Assembly (NCBI GenBank): GCA_008802785.1
Contig: VUYT01000001.1
Location: 1,178,001-1,242,000, forward strand
DNA length: 64,000 bases
Direction: 5' to 3'
From: Symmetrospora coprosmae
Lineage: Eukaryota; Basidiomycota; Cystobasidiomycetes; Symmetrosporaceae
This document shows positions 45,647 to 55,783 of this stretch, piece after piece (the stretch's first letter is position 1; the number at the start of each line of letters is the position of its first letter). The notes beneath the pieces were generated by a model. It saw only the letters and a program-made list of their open reading frames with translations. It ran no database searches and was not told where the DNA came from. The position numbers and the translations under genes are program-made.

Positions 45647-47604
45647 TTAGCCCTCGCGACCGACCTCGCCGCGAGCGTACGCGTCGAACCAGTCCCTCCT
45701 CTGCTTGGTCGGTATGCCTCTGCAGCCAGTGAGATCAAGGACTCGCAAGCGCGAGCAGCCTTGCATGACGAGCTTCATGCCTTCGATCGAAACGCGCCCC
45801 TGCTCGAGATGCAGTTCCTCCAAGTTGCGTAGCGTCGAAATGGCAAGACAGGCCTCGTCGTCCACCTGCGAACGATTCATGATGAGCGTTCGCAATCGCG
45901 GGCCTCCCTTATCCTGCGCCTCGTCTCCCGCGCTGTCCCACCCCAACTGGTCCTCGTCATCGCCGTCGTCCAGAAGCAGACTGTTGAGCTTCCTGCCCCC
46001 GAGCGGGACGCACGACAGGTCGAGCACTCTCAGGCGCCTCGCCGCTATGCGCTCGAGGAACGTGCGCAGGCCCGTGCCAGAGCCGAGGCCCAGCTTGTCG
46101 TTGCTGAACAGGCTGACCTTGCGCAAGCCCGTGAATTGCTCCAAATGCGGCACGATCTGCGCAAGCACGGCGTCGAGCAGGTCGAGCGTGCCGAGCTTGA
46201 GCGTGTGTAGACTCTTCCGCCGCTCTTCGGGTACACGGCTCGCGATGGCCTTGAAGAACTTTTGAAGCGCAGTTTGCGTACGCAGGCTCAGGCCAGACAG
46301 GACGAGCTTCTCCATCGACACGCTCGTGTGCGAGACCATGAGATTCGCAATGGCGTCTAGCGAGCGGACTTGCGTGTACGAAATGTCGAGCGAGGAGAGG
46401 GACGTGCAGGTCGTCAGCAGCGCACGGAGACCGTGATCGCCTACTTTGGTCGAGCGTAGCTTGAGCGTCTGCAGGCGCGCCAGGGGGGACACGAGCCAGT
46501 CGGCTGCCATGTAAGACGTTGGGTCGACCAATGCTTGTACATTGGCATCGTTCTGTGCATGCAAGGTGCTTGCGTGAACATACGATCCCCGCGTCACGTC
46601 TTGGGGAATTTGGATATAGGAGAGCTCACGAGACCGTTCACATTGGCTAGCTTGAGCACTTCCAGCGTCTTGCATCGTGCAAACAAGCTCTTCAAGCCTC
46701 TCACAGTGACGGCCGTGTAGTTCAGGTTGAGTACCCTCAGGACGCCGTTCTTGCCCGACTGCCTTGCCAGGGCAATTACAGTCTGGTCACCGACCTCCGT
46801 GCATCCCTTGAGCGACAGCTCTTCCAGCTGAGCGAGGTGTTTGACGAGCTCTGCGCACGCGGTATCCTGCAGGTTGGCCTGTCCTGCAAGACTCAGCGAG
46901 CGCAGGGTGGTGCACCTTGCCAGCGAGGTCAGAAGGTTTGACCGGTCGCGTGCAGCCCGCGCAAGCGCCTTCTGCTTGAGTGCCTCGGTCTGACCACCAC
47001 TGTCGCCCTTGCCTCCACTGGTGAAGGTAGATTCCGTGAGGATGTTCTCCGGGTCGTTCTCCAGGCGCTGAGACGGGTCGTACTGCTTCTGGGCCGCGCG
47101 GAAGAACGACTGGGGCAGTTCAAAGTGAGTGATGCTCGATGCAGAGGGGTGCAGGAAGAGCGAGCTGAGGGCGGCTACCGTGATGCGTGTGCTGCTGCTG
47201 CTTCCGCTGCCGTCTGAGAGCGCCTCGGCGTATCGCTCGAGCAGGAGCTCTAGCAGCCGGTTGGCTATGCGCGGCGAGAGGAGCCTGAGCCATGCAATGG
47301 ACGCCTGCGTGCCCTCGTCTCCGTGGCGGACCTGCCCATTCTCATCCAGGAAGAGCGTGTCGAAGCTCTCTGCGACGACACTGAGCGCGAGTGATGTCAG
47401 AGGTCGCACTTGACCAGCGAGGGGTCGCTCGCGGATGGACAGGTACGAGGAAGCGCTCGACACGGACTGCTCTGCAAGGACTGCCGCTGTGGATATGCGA
47501 CCAGTATCGTCTACCAGTCGCTTCTGCCGCTTCACTGCAGGTGGGCCAGGAGTTGTGGTTGTGGCGGCGCGCTTCTTGCCCGGTGTGAGCTTGGTGGACG
47601 ACAT
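45647..47604 (-). CDS. RNI-like leucine-rich-repeat protein
   Basis: About 626 aa; exons 47604-46630 and 46552-45647. A basic N-terminus (KLTPGKKRAATTTTPGPP, VKRQKR: nuclear signal-like) leads into a region with LLSPRIANRLLELLLERYAE and HFELPQSFFRAAQKQYDPS, then cysteine/leucine-containing repeats of the AMN1/Rad7/Skp2 type: TTLRSLSLAGQANLQDTACA, LEELSLKGCTEVGDQTVIAL, LRVLNLNYTAVTVRGLKSLF, LQTLKLRSTKVGDHGLRALL, LSSLDISYTQVRSLDAIANL, LRVLDLSCVPLGGRKLNSLL, LEELHLEQGRVSIEGMKLVM, LRVLDLTGCRGIPTKQRRDW. No F-box is visible before the repeats, though the N-terminal helices could act as a partner-binding module. The frame is open upstream to 47802; the ATG at 47604 fits the composition better. Confidence 0.8.
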
Positions 47605-48270
47605 GGCCAGGGTGGAGCTCTTATTAGAGAGGATCAGGGGTCGCAGAATGTCATGGTGGTGTGCATCGACATTGTGTGCAGGCTGCAGATCAAAGTTGGC
47701 CAGAGCATGAGCGACATCCTGCCAGTGCGGCTCTCCCCTCCCTCTTGCTCCTGACAACCGACTTGACTGCACCCCACTCTCGGCACTCATCGATGCGACC
47801 ACAATGGTCCAAGCTCCGCCCTCTCTGCTCTGGCAGAGTCGGCATCAGCACCAGCTCCATCACAACATAGCAGCATTGCCGTCGACGTCGACGTCGACGT
47901 CTGCGACCTCCTCGAGCCCCTCATCCTCCGACAGTGACACCCGTCTCCGTCATGCACCGGTGCAGGGGACCGGCTCGGATACCGGGAATAGCAGCAACAG
48001 CAGCAGTAACGATGCAGCGGAGTCGCACGACAGGTCGAGCACAGCTGCGTCAGTCCAGTGTGGCCGCGCCAGCGATGTCGTCGCCATTGCGGCTCTCAAG
48101 GCCAAGCAGAGGGTCAAGGCCAGAGGTGCGCGCGGAGCGGAAGGACCCGGATGCGCGGCTATGCATACGGTCCCTCCCACACAAGCTGAAACGAGTCTTC
48201 TCTTCGACCGTTGATAGCCCCCTCATTCACATCCTCCCCCCTTAGCCAGCGACCTCTGTCGCCTTCCGCC
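47605..48270. promoter_or_regulatory. Head-to-head region between the RNI gene and the ATOS gene
   Basis: 666 bp with no supported gene. A frame on the plus strand (47804-48214) is low-complexity (Ser/Ala) and lacks a partner exon. It includes a palindromic GTCGAC/GACGTC array (listed separately) and AGCAGCAACAGCAGC near 47990-48005. Confidence 0.5.
47881..47901. repeat. Self-complementary (GTCGAC)n array
   Basis: Three and a half copies of GTCGAC, so that the stretch is its own reverse complement; it lies in a divergent promoter region. Confidence 0.8.
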
Positions 48271-50496
48271 ATGAGTGACTCCGGGTCCGAGTCAAGCAAC
48301 GCCACAGCCACGGCGCGAAGGAGCCATGGTTACCCGCGGCACACTCTCGTGCCAACCAGCAGTTCCAGCCCTGCTGCGAGCATGGCCATCGACATCCTGC
48401 AGCCGTCGCCAGTCTTCTCCGTCCCGTCCTCATCCGCGTCCGGGCTGCACCGCGCGCACCGAGCCCGCTTCGAGACGCGCTCCCTGACCGGGCTGACTCA
48501 CGGCGAGCTGCATGCGTCCTCGTCTTCTTCTGAGGATGAGCAGGATCTAGAAGTGGCAAAGGCAGATCAATCCATGGAAGCGACGACGACGACGTACAGC
48601 CGCTCTGCGCCTCGCTCGAGCTACCATCGAGCTTCGCCAACAGGAACAGGGTCAGGATCAGGACATGGCCACGGCCCGACCCGGCTTTCGCCCGTTCAGG
48701 CAATGTCAATTTCACCGCGGCCAGTCGGCGCAGCGGATCCTGGCAGCAGCAGCAGCGCGACATCGCCGCAGCTGCTCCGCTCGTCCATGTCCGGCAGTCC
48801 GCGGTCGCAGCGTCGGCGGTCCAGCGGCAACTACGGGGCAAACCGGTCGCCGTTGCTGTCCTCGACGACTCCGCCCCAGCTGTCGCCCTCGCCGTTCTCG
48901 TCGTCCTTTGCAGGCTCGTACGAAGCCTCCCTGCTATCCGGCAGAATGGCCAACAAGCCAACCAACTCGTCCGCCCCGCTGCCTTTCTGCGCCTCGCTCG
49001 GCGTGCTCGGCCTCGGCAAGGACACGCCCAGAGGCCTCAAGTGCCCCGACCACATCGCAGTCGACTTTGGCGCCTACTTTTGGGACGACATCGACAGCAG
49101 CGTCGAGCTTGCGAGCTCGGGCGGGCCGTCGGCTGGAAAGGGCAAGGGCAGCCCGTACGTCGGCACGCTCGACCTAGAGGAGCACTACATGCAGAAGCTC
49201 GAGGCGAGCATCCCCGCGCTCGATGGTCTCGCTACCAGCGGAGGCGCCGCGCCCCGCTTCCCAGGCTACCGGATACCGCCGAAAGGGCAGATCCAGCTCG
49301 TCATCAAGAATGCCAATCAGACTGCCGTGAAGCTCTTCCTGGTACCGTACGATCTCAGCGACATGCCACCGGGGACAAAGACCTTCCTCAGGCAAAAGAG
49401 CTATGACGTCGTTCCCGCTGCTGCTGCAGCACCAGATGCAGGCTCCTCCTCCTCCTCGGCGGGCAACGGGGCAGCGTCACCGTCCAGCTCGGCCAGCCGT
49501 GGACCGAAAGAGACGCTTCGCTATGCCGTACACCTCCAGTTCTGCGCGCCGCCGATGAAGGAGACGGATCGAGGGAGGCGAAAGAGCGTGCGGCGCGGGC
49601 ATCGGCTTCTCGACAAGCGTGGAGGGTCTCACGCTCGCGATGGCACTGTGTCAGATCGCTGGCCATCGCCTTATGAGCGTCAGCCAGCTGCTTCGCAAAG
49701 CCCTAGCCAGACTTCAAGGCCAGCTGCCAGGTCCGATACTAGTACAGCTTCATACATCTACCTGCACAAGAACGTCCGGGTTGTCTTTACCTCCCGCGCG
49801 CTCGATCTGAGCGAGAAGCTCAAGGTGGTTCTGGAGGATCCTGCTGGTTCGCGACTGCAGCAGTCATCGATCATGTCCTCTTCGGCATCGTCTGGCAAGG
49901 CAAAGGCCGAAGCGCTCATCCCTATTCGCCCGCACGAGCGGTACTCCAGCTACGGTGGGCCAGGAGAGGAGTGGGAGGCGCTCAGGCGGCGCAAGCACCT
50001 GGCGGAGAAAGCGCTAGAACGGCGATTGCGCGTCGAAGATCCCGTACCTCGCAATCCGGACGACCCGGGCTCGAGCTACTACGGCACGACTGTCGAGGAC
50101 GGAGTGGGGACCAGAGAGTCGCTCGACCGAGTCGCCCCGCTGCTCAATACGCTGCCGTCGGCGGAAGCGGATAGCATCCAGCGGTCCTTCGCTTCCTTTG
50201 CGCAGAACCAGAAAGATGCATCAGCTCCTGTGCTGCCGCCGGTGCTAGAGCAGGCCGTGGGGAGCAGAAGCAGCTGGCTGCCATCACGGAATGGCGCAGA
50301 GACGGACGCACCCCAACCGCTGACATTCCAGAGATCGCCGACGCCAGTGAACGTGCCGCTGCCTGCGCTCATGGAATCTGGGCTCTCCATCTCTCGACCG
50401 GGCTCGAGAGGAGAAGCGAGGCGTCTAGACAGGGAGGAGCACAGTGGCCTCGAGCGACGGCAGCCGCAGACGTACGAGGGCTGGCCAGCCAGATGA
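48271..50496 (+). CDS. Atos/FAM214-family protein (DUF4210 plus chromosome-segregation domain)
   Basis: Intronless, about 741 aa. The N-terminal 190 residues are Ser-rich. Then come the two conserved blocks of the family: a DUF4210-like block (YEASLLSGRMANKPTNSSAP, LPFCASLGVLGLG), and SPYVGTLDLEEHY with KGQIQLVIKNANQTAVKLFL, VPYDLSDMPPGTKTFLRQKS, and later LRYAVHLQFCAPP, YIYLHKNVRVVFTSRALDLS and EKLKVVLEDP. The SPYVGT...KGQIQ...NQTAVKLFLVPYDL series is diagnostic. Animal Atossa proteins are nuclear transcriptional regulators; the fission-yeast relative was linked to chromosome segregation in meiosis. A nuclear regulatory role is inference. The ATG at 48271 sits just after the pyrimidine-rich leader; the frame is open 20 codons further upstream without an obvious start. 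Confidence 0.88.
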   Translation: MSDSGSESSNATATARRSHGYPRHTLVPTSSSSPAASMAIDILQPSPVFSVPSSSASGLHRAHRARFETRSLTGLTHGELHASSSSSEDEQDLEVAKADQSMEATTTTYSRSAPRSSYHRASPTGTGSGSGHGHGPTRLSPVQAMSISPRPVGAADPGSSSSATSPQLLRSSMSGSPRSQRRRSSGNYGANRSPLLSSTTPPQLSPSPFSSSFAGSYEASLLSGRMANKPTNSSAPLPFCASLGVLGLGKDTPRGLKCPDHIAVDFGAYFWDDIDSSVELASSGGPSAGKGKGSPYVGTLDLEEHYMQKLEASIPALDGLATSGGAAPRFPGYRIPPKGQIQLVIKNANQTAVKLFLVPYDLSDMPPGTKTFLRQKSYDVVPAAAAAPDAGSSSSSAGNGAASPSSSASRGPKETLRYAVHLQFCAPPMKETDRGRRKSVRRGHRLLDKRGGSHARDGTVSDRWPSPYERQPAASQSPSQTSRPAARSDTSTASYIYLHKNVRVVFTSRALDLSEKLKVVLEDPAGSRLQQSSIMSSSASSGKAKAEALIPIRPHERYSSYGGPGEEWEALRRRKHLAEKALERRLRVEDPVPRNPDDPGSSYYGTTVEDGVGTRESLDRVAPLLNTLPSAEADSIQRSFASFAQNQKDASAPVLPPVLEQAVGSRSSWLPSRNGAETDAPQPLTFQRSPTPVNVPLPALMESGLSISRPGSRGEARRLDREEHSGLERRQPQTYEGWPAR

Positions 50497-50662
50497 ACGC
50501 ATGATCTCTCTATCTGCATACGGTTTTGACTATGACCATACACATTCTATACCCTAGCCGCACTCCCCGCTCGCGTAGTCCGACCTGTTATGCGCCCCAT
50601 CACTCCTATCAGCTGTAGCTGTATAGCCTCGATACGTAATACGACAAGCAAGTCGTCTATTC

Positions 50663-52295
50663 TCATGCAGAAGCTTCTACCTCTGAGGGCTTGCTGTGCG
50701 CATACGTCTCGTTGAGCCGTCTCTCCAGATACTCGCCCGCCGTGATCGGCTTGTAGCGCGCTGGCCGGTCCTCCGAGACGCAGCTGGGCAGGCACGACAC
50801 GAGCGTGTCCGAGTCAACACCCATGAACAGCGGGATGCTGTAGCGCGATACGCCGCTTCGATTGATGGCGCGGTGCACGGTAGAGATGAAGTAGTCGTCT
50901 GTGAGCGGGTGCATATGCATGCCGATCTCAGTCGCTTGGACGCCTTGCACGATTGACGAATCAGCGCAATGCAATGGAAAGGATACGTACTGGTCCATTG
51001 CTGGAAAGTGTCTGCGATGTTCACGACGAAGTGGTACGGCTGAGCGAGGGGAAGAAGGGAAGGAAGGGCGAAGAGGTGGAGAGGGGAGGTGGCAATACGA
51101 GGACGATCGCAACGTCGTCAGACCACCTTTTTCGGAGAGCACTGCTGTATCATGCAATGCTTGAGCTTACTTTAGGCGTTGCGTGGATCCCTGTCGAGTC
51201 GCGGAAGTCAGCAAGATTGCCCCCCCGCCGTGGACGAAGACGAGTCGTTGGAATCCCTCACATTTGTTGTCCTTGTTCAGGACTTGTAGCGCCTCTACCT
51301 CGTCTTGCATAAGCAACGTGATACCTTTAGGTTGTGAGATGAATGATACATCAGCTGCTCGGAAACTAGTATAACCAAAGGCCAATACAAACACTCGTAA
51401 TCGGTACTGTCGATCGTGGTTTTTGGGCGGAGAGGAAAGGGGGAGAGCAGGAGCGGGGATGGGTTGTTTAGACAGCCCAGTATAATGTGCAGCGAAAGCT
51501 AAGTCTTGGCTCGGCTTACTGCTGTCCTATGCCTAGGCTTCGTTCATCGACCTCTCCTCCTTGTGCAGGGTAGTAGAGCAGCCTCATTATGGCGGAGGGG
51601 TTCTTGAGATGCGGAGTGAAGAAGTCCTTGTCCAAGCCAAGTGCCTGGGCGAAGAAGGGGAAGAGGCGAATGCCCAGTGCTCGGACCTCGTTGAAGTACT
51701 CCTGCACTGGTTCCTTGAAGTCGTCGAGGCCAGCCGGCCACTGGTTCGCCTCGGCCGGTGGGTCATCCGTACCGGACTTGGCCGACGACCATGTATCCTG
51801 CTCCGGTCCAATGTCGAAGCCTTCGTGCATGTCCCCGCGGTTCGCTGGGTCCACGTTCTCGCCTCGAAGCTTCGTGAATCCCTTCATGTTCGCGGACTTG
51901 TGAATGTCGATCTTCATCTTCTCCTCCTCGGGCAGGTCGAAGAAGCGCTTGGCCTGCGCAAAGCCAGCGTCAATGACGCGCTCGGGCACGCCGTGGTTCT
52001 TGATGTAGCTGCAACCAGAGAAAAAGTCAGAGCTGATGGGTGCCTGGAAAAGGCTACCTCGCTCACAAAAATCCGACGCGGGTGCAGGCGTCCTTGATCT
52101 ATGGTTCCGTACGGGTATTAGCACCAAGCTCGGAGCAATCCACAATCATGCGAAGGAGCTCACAGCAGTGACGACCTCATCATTCCCTAGAGAGAGATCC
52201 ACGACAGGGATGGAGGCGAAATCTCCAGCAGCAGCATCCAGCCCAGAGGCGATGGTGCGGCTGCCGAGTCCAGTCTTCAGGCTTACGGAGGACAT
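50663..52295 (-). CDS. 2-oxoglutarate/Fe(II) oxygenase, isopenicillin-N-synthase-like
   Basis: 344 aa from eight exons: 52295-52164, 52098-52067, 52008-51520, 51406-51393 (14 nt), 51324-51262, 51190-51171 (20 nt), 51039-50991, 50898-50663. N-terminal DIOX_N part: IPVVDLS, IKDACTRVGFFYIKNHGVPE, RFFDLPEEEKMKI, GFTKLRGENVDPANRGDMHE. The double-stranded beta-helix core carries HTDYE (His218, Asp220), ITLLMQDEVEALQVLNKDNK, WIHATPKPYHFVVNIADTFQ, NDYFISTVHRAINRSGVSRY (His275; Arg285 with Ser287 for 2OG), then SIPLFMGVDSDT and PITAGEYLERRL. All Fe and 2OG ligands are present. It resembles the gibberellin/IPNS-like enzymes that fungi use in secondary metabolism or thymine/flavone-type hydroxylation, but no cluster surrounds it and the substrate is unknown. 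Every join is phase-consistent. Confidence 0.9.
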
Positions 52296-52527
52296 GTCGT
52301 GTATGGGTGTCGTATGTGTAGGCGTAGACGATGCTGCACCAGAGCAAAGAGGCGGCTTCTTGCACCAGGAAGAGAGCTGCCCGCGTTCTCAATCAGGTAC
52401 GTGGCTCTCGGGCCCGCTCGCCCGGTCGCGATAAGGACCGCGGCATTCACCTTTTTGCCGTTCCCCCCCATCCACCACCGACCGCGACCCTGGGCCACCG
52501 GCTCCTCTCAGCTGGCTTTCAACTCCG
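52296..52527. promoter_or_regulatory. Short head-to-head promoter (oxygenase / IMA1)
   Basis: Only 232 bp separate the two start codons, so both promoters overlap. No motif stands out. Confidence 0.5.
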
Positions 52528-54390
52528 ATGCCAAGATGGTGGAGCTCAGACAGCAGCACTGACACGTCGTCACCGTCCACCGTGACATGCCACTTCTGTG
52601 CGCAATCTTACCGGCTGCCTGCTGCTGGCGGCAACGTCGCTGCTCCGTCTTCGTCCAAGCGCAGCAGGCTCAGTGATCTCCCAGTCCTGCACCAAGGCAG
52701 CTGGTCATCCTTCCTGTGCCCCGCCTGCGAGTCATGGAACCTGAAGGATGTCCGCACGGGCGACTTCCTGGACGACTCGCCGCTCTACAGCAATGCGTCC
52801 CTCAATCAGGCCAGCTCTAGCGGCAGGTCGGCGTCGTCCGGACATGCCGCCCCGTCAAGCTCTTCGGTTTTCTGCAGGGACTGTCTGACAAATCAGAACC
52901 TGCAAGTACAACTTCTTGCTGGCTATATCCCTGCCGACGCCCCGCCTCAAGCAGAAGAGATGCTCGAGGCCCGACTTGCAGGGTACCGCGCCAGTCTCGA
53001 CGACCGGTACCCACTTGTGTGCGCACAGTGCCAGTCGAAAGTAGAGGATGTGATAGAGGAAAGAAACTGGAAGGCAAAGGCAAGAACTGTCGGAGGATGG
53101 CTTCGAAAGTCTGCGAAGATGCGGACTGCACCTCGGGCCTTTGCGCATGAGCCTTCCGCTGCATTATCTGGCAGCACCCCGTCCGCCCCCCGTAACCGGT
53201 GGCTCTGGCAGGCAAAGCGCGCCGGGTGGATGACACTATATGCGGGGACGGCATGCTGTTGCTCAGCTCCTGCGCTGATCCCTCGGAGCGAAAGGATGCT
53301 GGTGAATGGCACGGCGCCCTGCCCTTCAAGCTGGCCAATGTCTTTCCGGGTACTCCTGGTGGCTGTCTTCGGTATAACATCCCTCTTCGTCTCGTTCTGG
53401 GACCCGACGTATATCGAGCGGCAGAGCAGGGGTAGCGAGGCGCGCATAGTAGGGAGAAAGCGGTGGCTCGTGAGTGCTTGCACCAAATCAAGGATCTCCT
53501 GTATATTTACGCTTACACGGGATTACAATCATTAGGCACTACAAGGCATACTATATCTCGTGCGAGTCGGTCTGGTCTTCACCGCTGCGTTTCCTCGCTA
53601 TGCGTTTGCTGCGGGAATAGCCTATCTAGCAGGCTTTCTGCACCTCTTTGTGAGCGATCAGGACTCCATTCGCACACAGTCCGGGTTTCACTGAAATCGT
53701 TGGACCTGCCTGCAGGTTCTGTCCCTGCACAAATGCCTCACTTACGTGACTGGTCCACGTCGCGTTAAGCTTCAACTACGAGCCTCACACGATCGGCCGC
53801 CTAAGCCTGTCCAAAGGCCCCGACCCAACTCCAGCCACGACTCTGCTGCTCGCAGCCCAAGCCCAGACAAGCCCTCTACACTGCCTTCCATAGCGTTTGG
53901 GCGCGCGTCCATGGGAAGCACGCCTCCAGCCATATCGCGCAGACGGGGCGGATTCCGCTTTGTGTCGCCGGACCTGGACGAGCAGATGGTTGACGATCGG
54001 GAGGAGACGATGGAGTGGCAGTCCGAGTCGGGACGGCCTGACATGCCAGACGTGGTCATGGAGGACCTCGAGGTACCGGAGGTAGAACCCAGACACGCGG
54101 GCGAAAGGAGCCAGATACAGCTTCGACCGCCCATCTTCAATCCTGCGGACGATCAGTGGAATGCGAGCAGTTCCTTCGGTCTCGCTAGCGGACTCGACAA
54201 GCTTTTTGAGCAGGGTGTCTCTCTTCAGGACGAGAGGGATGCAGCCGTGCTGGCCGCCCCTGCGCAATCGTCTCTGTTTCCATTGCTGTCAGCAGCGGGC
54301 ATACTCGGGGCGCTAGCTGCAGCTGGCTGTTTCCACCTGTACAACAGAGCGATACCACTAACGCCTGCAGCCGCAACGAGCACTATTTAG
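52528..54390 (+). CDS. IMA1: Ima1/SAMP1 (TMEM201) inner nuclear membrane protein
   Basis: About 576 aa; exons 52528-53469, 53536-53649, 53716-54390. The N-terminal Ima1 domain has four Cys pairs: CHFC, CPACESWNLKD, CRDC (followed by LTNQNLQVQLLAGY) and CAQC (after RYPLV), then VEDVIEERNWKAKARTVGGW. Hydrophobic stretches: WMTLYAGTACCCSAPAL, MSFRVLLVAVFGITSLFVSF, ILYLVRVGLVFTAAFPRYAF with AAGIAYLAGFLHLFV, and near the end LFPLLSAAGILGALAAAGCF. The C-terminal nucleoplasmic part holds the conserved IQLRPPIFNPADDQWNASSS then FGLASGLDKLFEQG, a motif found in other Ima1 proteins. Ima1 couples centromeric heterochromatin and the nuclear envelope in fission yeast. The stop codon overlaps the stop of the converging reductase gene. 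The first Zn pair begins only 19 residues after the ATG. Confidence 0.9.
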
Positions 54391-55631
54391 ACGCTGTTTC
54401 GTGTTGCTCCGTCTTGGGACCAAGCGCCATCTTTGAAGCACCACTCAAGTCTGCTTCGGCTGGTAGCGCACCATGTCGCAGGCGTTCCCACGCGCCGTAA
54501 AAAAAATCGATGAGCCACGTCGGCAGGTATGGCACAGCATACGCAGCGATCCAGGATTTCCTGTCGACGAGGTCGTCCTGTGTCAACTGACCGCTGCAAC
54601 TTGCCCTGGACCTTCCGCCACTCACGCTCCAGAAATGTAGTAGGCGGGCGCGGAGCCGCGCGTCATGACCTCAACCTGCTCGGCTGCCCACTCATCCGCT
54701 TCCGAGCGGTAGCCTCCATAAAGAAGCTGCTTCCTCTTCTCCAGTATCGCGGGCAGGTTTGGGTCTGGGTCGGGGAGCAGGGCATGAGTGCAAGCTCGAC
54801 TCTCCACGAACCGACACGATAGCTCACAAAGTTCCTCCTCTAGCTCCTTGTTGTTGTCCTTGGTGGACTCGCCGTAAGAGGCCACGTTACCTGCGAAGCC
54901 GGTCTTGATCACCCCCGCTGTGGCAGTGTATGCGTGTCAGACCAGCTCGTCCTTACAGTCTGAAGCCGTACTCACGCGCAATGACGACAACATCGACGCC
55001 AAAGCCCTTGAGCTCGAGCCTGAGTGCATCGCTGAGCCTGTGCACCGCTCCCTTGGAGGACGAGTAGAGACCGCTGCACGGAACGGGCTGGATGCCTGCG
55101 ACGCTGCCGACATTGACGACCTTGGGCCTCCATGTAGATCCCGATGCGTGCTCGCTGCTTGCTGTGCGAATGAGGAGAGGACCAAATGTCTGAGTGCAAG
55201 CGATGAGGCCCAGGTAGTTCGTGTCCATCATCGAGCGAATGTCTCGGAGGGAGGCAGACATGATTGGGCTGACGAGACCGCGCCCGGCGTTATTGACCAG
55301 GAGGTGCAGCCGGCCACCTGTCGCGGACGTGACGGTCTCGCATGCGTGCGCAAGACTCTTTTCGTCGGTGACGTCCAGCTCGAGCAGCTGCGGAGACATG
55401 CCGCCGGGTATCAGAACGAGCAGGCCCAATCCTCATCACACTGCTGCTTGAGCATCAACGCACATCGCAGCCTTCCTTCTCGAGCTCCTGGATGGCGGAT
55501 AGGCGCCTCGCAGTCGCGAAAACGCGGTAGCCTTTCTTGCGGAGGTGCACACAGAAATAGTACCCCATCCCGCCGGCGGAACAGCCAGTGACGAGCGCGA
55601 CTCGGTTGGCGCTTGAGCTTGGACTGGACAT
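54383..55631 (-). CDS. AYR1: Short-chain dehydrogenase, Ayr1-like (1-acyl-DHAP reductase type)
   Basis: About 349 aa; exons 55631-55464, 55387-54976, 54917-54626, 54560-54383. Classical SDR: VALVTGCSAGGMGYYFC (the TGxxxGxG cofactor loop), FATARRLSAIQELEKEGCD, LELDVTDE (Asp after the third strand), LLVNNAGRG (NNAG), MMDTNYLGLIACTQ, VNVGSVAGIQPVPCSGLYSS (Ser, then YxxxK as YSSSK), RLELKGFGVDVVVIAPGVIK, and a hydrophobic C-terminus SWIAAYAVPYLPTWLIDFFY. The active-site Ser, Tyr and Lys are present. The Arg after the second strand (ATARR) favours NADPH. Length and C-terminal membrane-associated tail fit yeast Ayr1, an ER/lipid-droplet enzyme of ether-lipid and phosphatidate synthesis. Other fungal SDRs share this layout, so the symbol is a best match only. 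Confidence 0.85.
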
Positions 55632-55783
55632 ATTATCGGTGGGCTCCAATGGGATGCTATTGCGGTCTATATGGCGTTGGCGGAACGCAGAGAGACAAGG
55701 AGCCCGAATCGCCGAAGTAGTCGCCACCCGGCCTCAAGCCCAAGTTCGGGCTCACTTGTCCATATCCGATGTCGCGCTGTGCT

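Noticed and set aside
47804-48214. A 136-codon plus-strand ORF just upstream of ATOS
   Set aside because: Low-complexity Ser/Ala sequence in a different frame from ATOS, with no conserved motif and no splice join; treated as promoter/leader.
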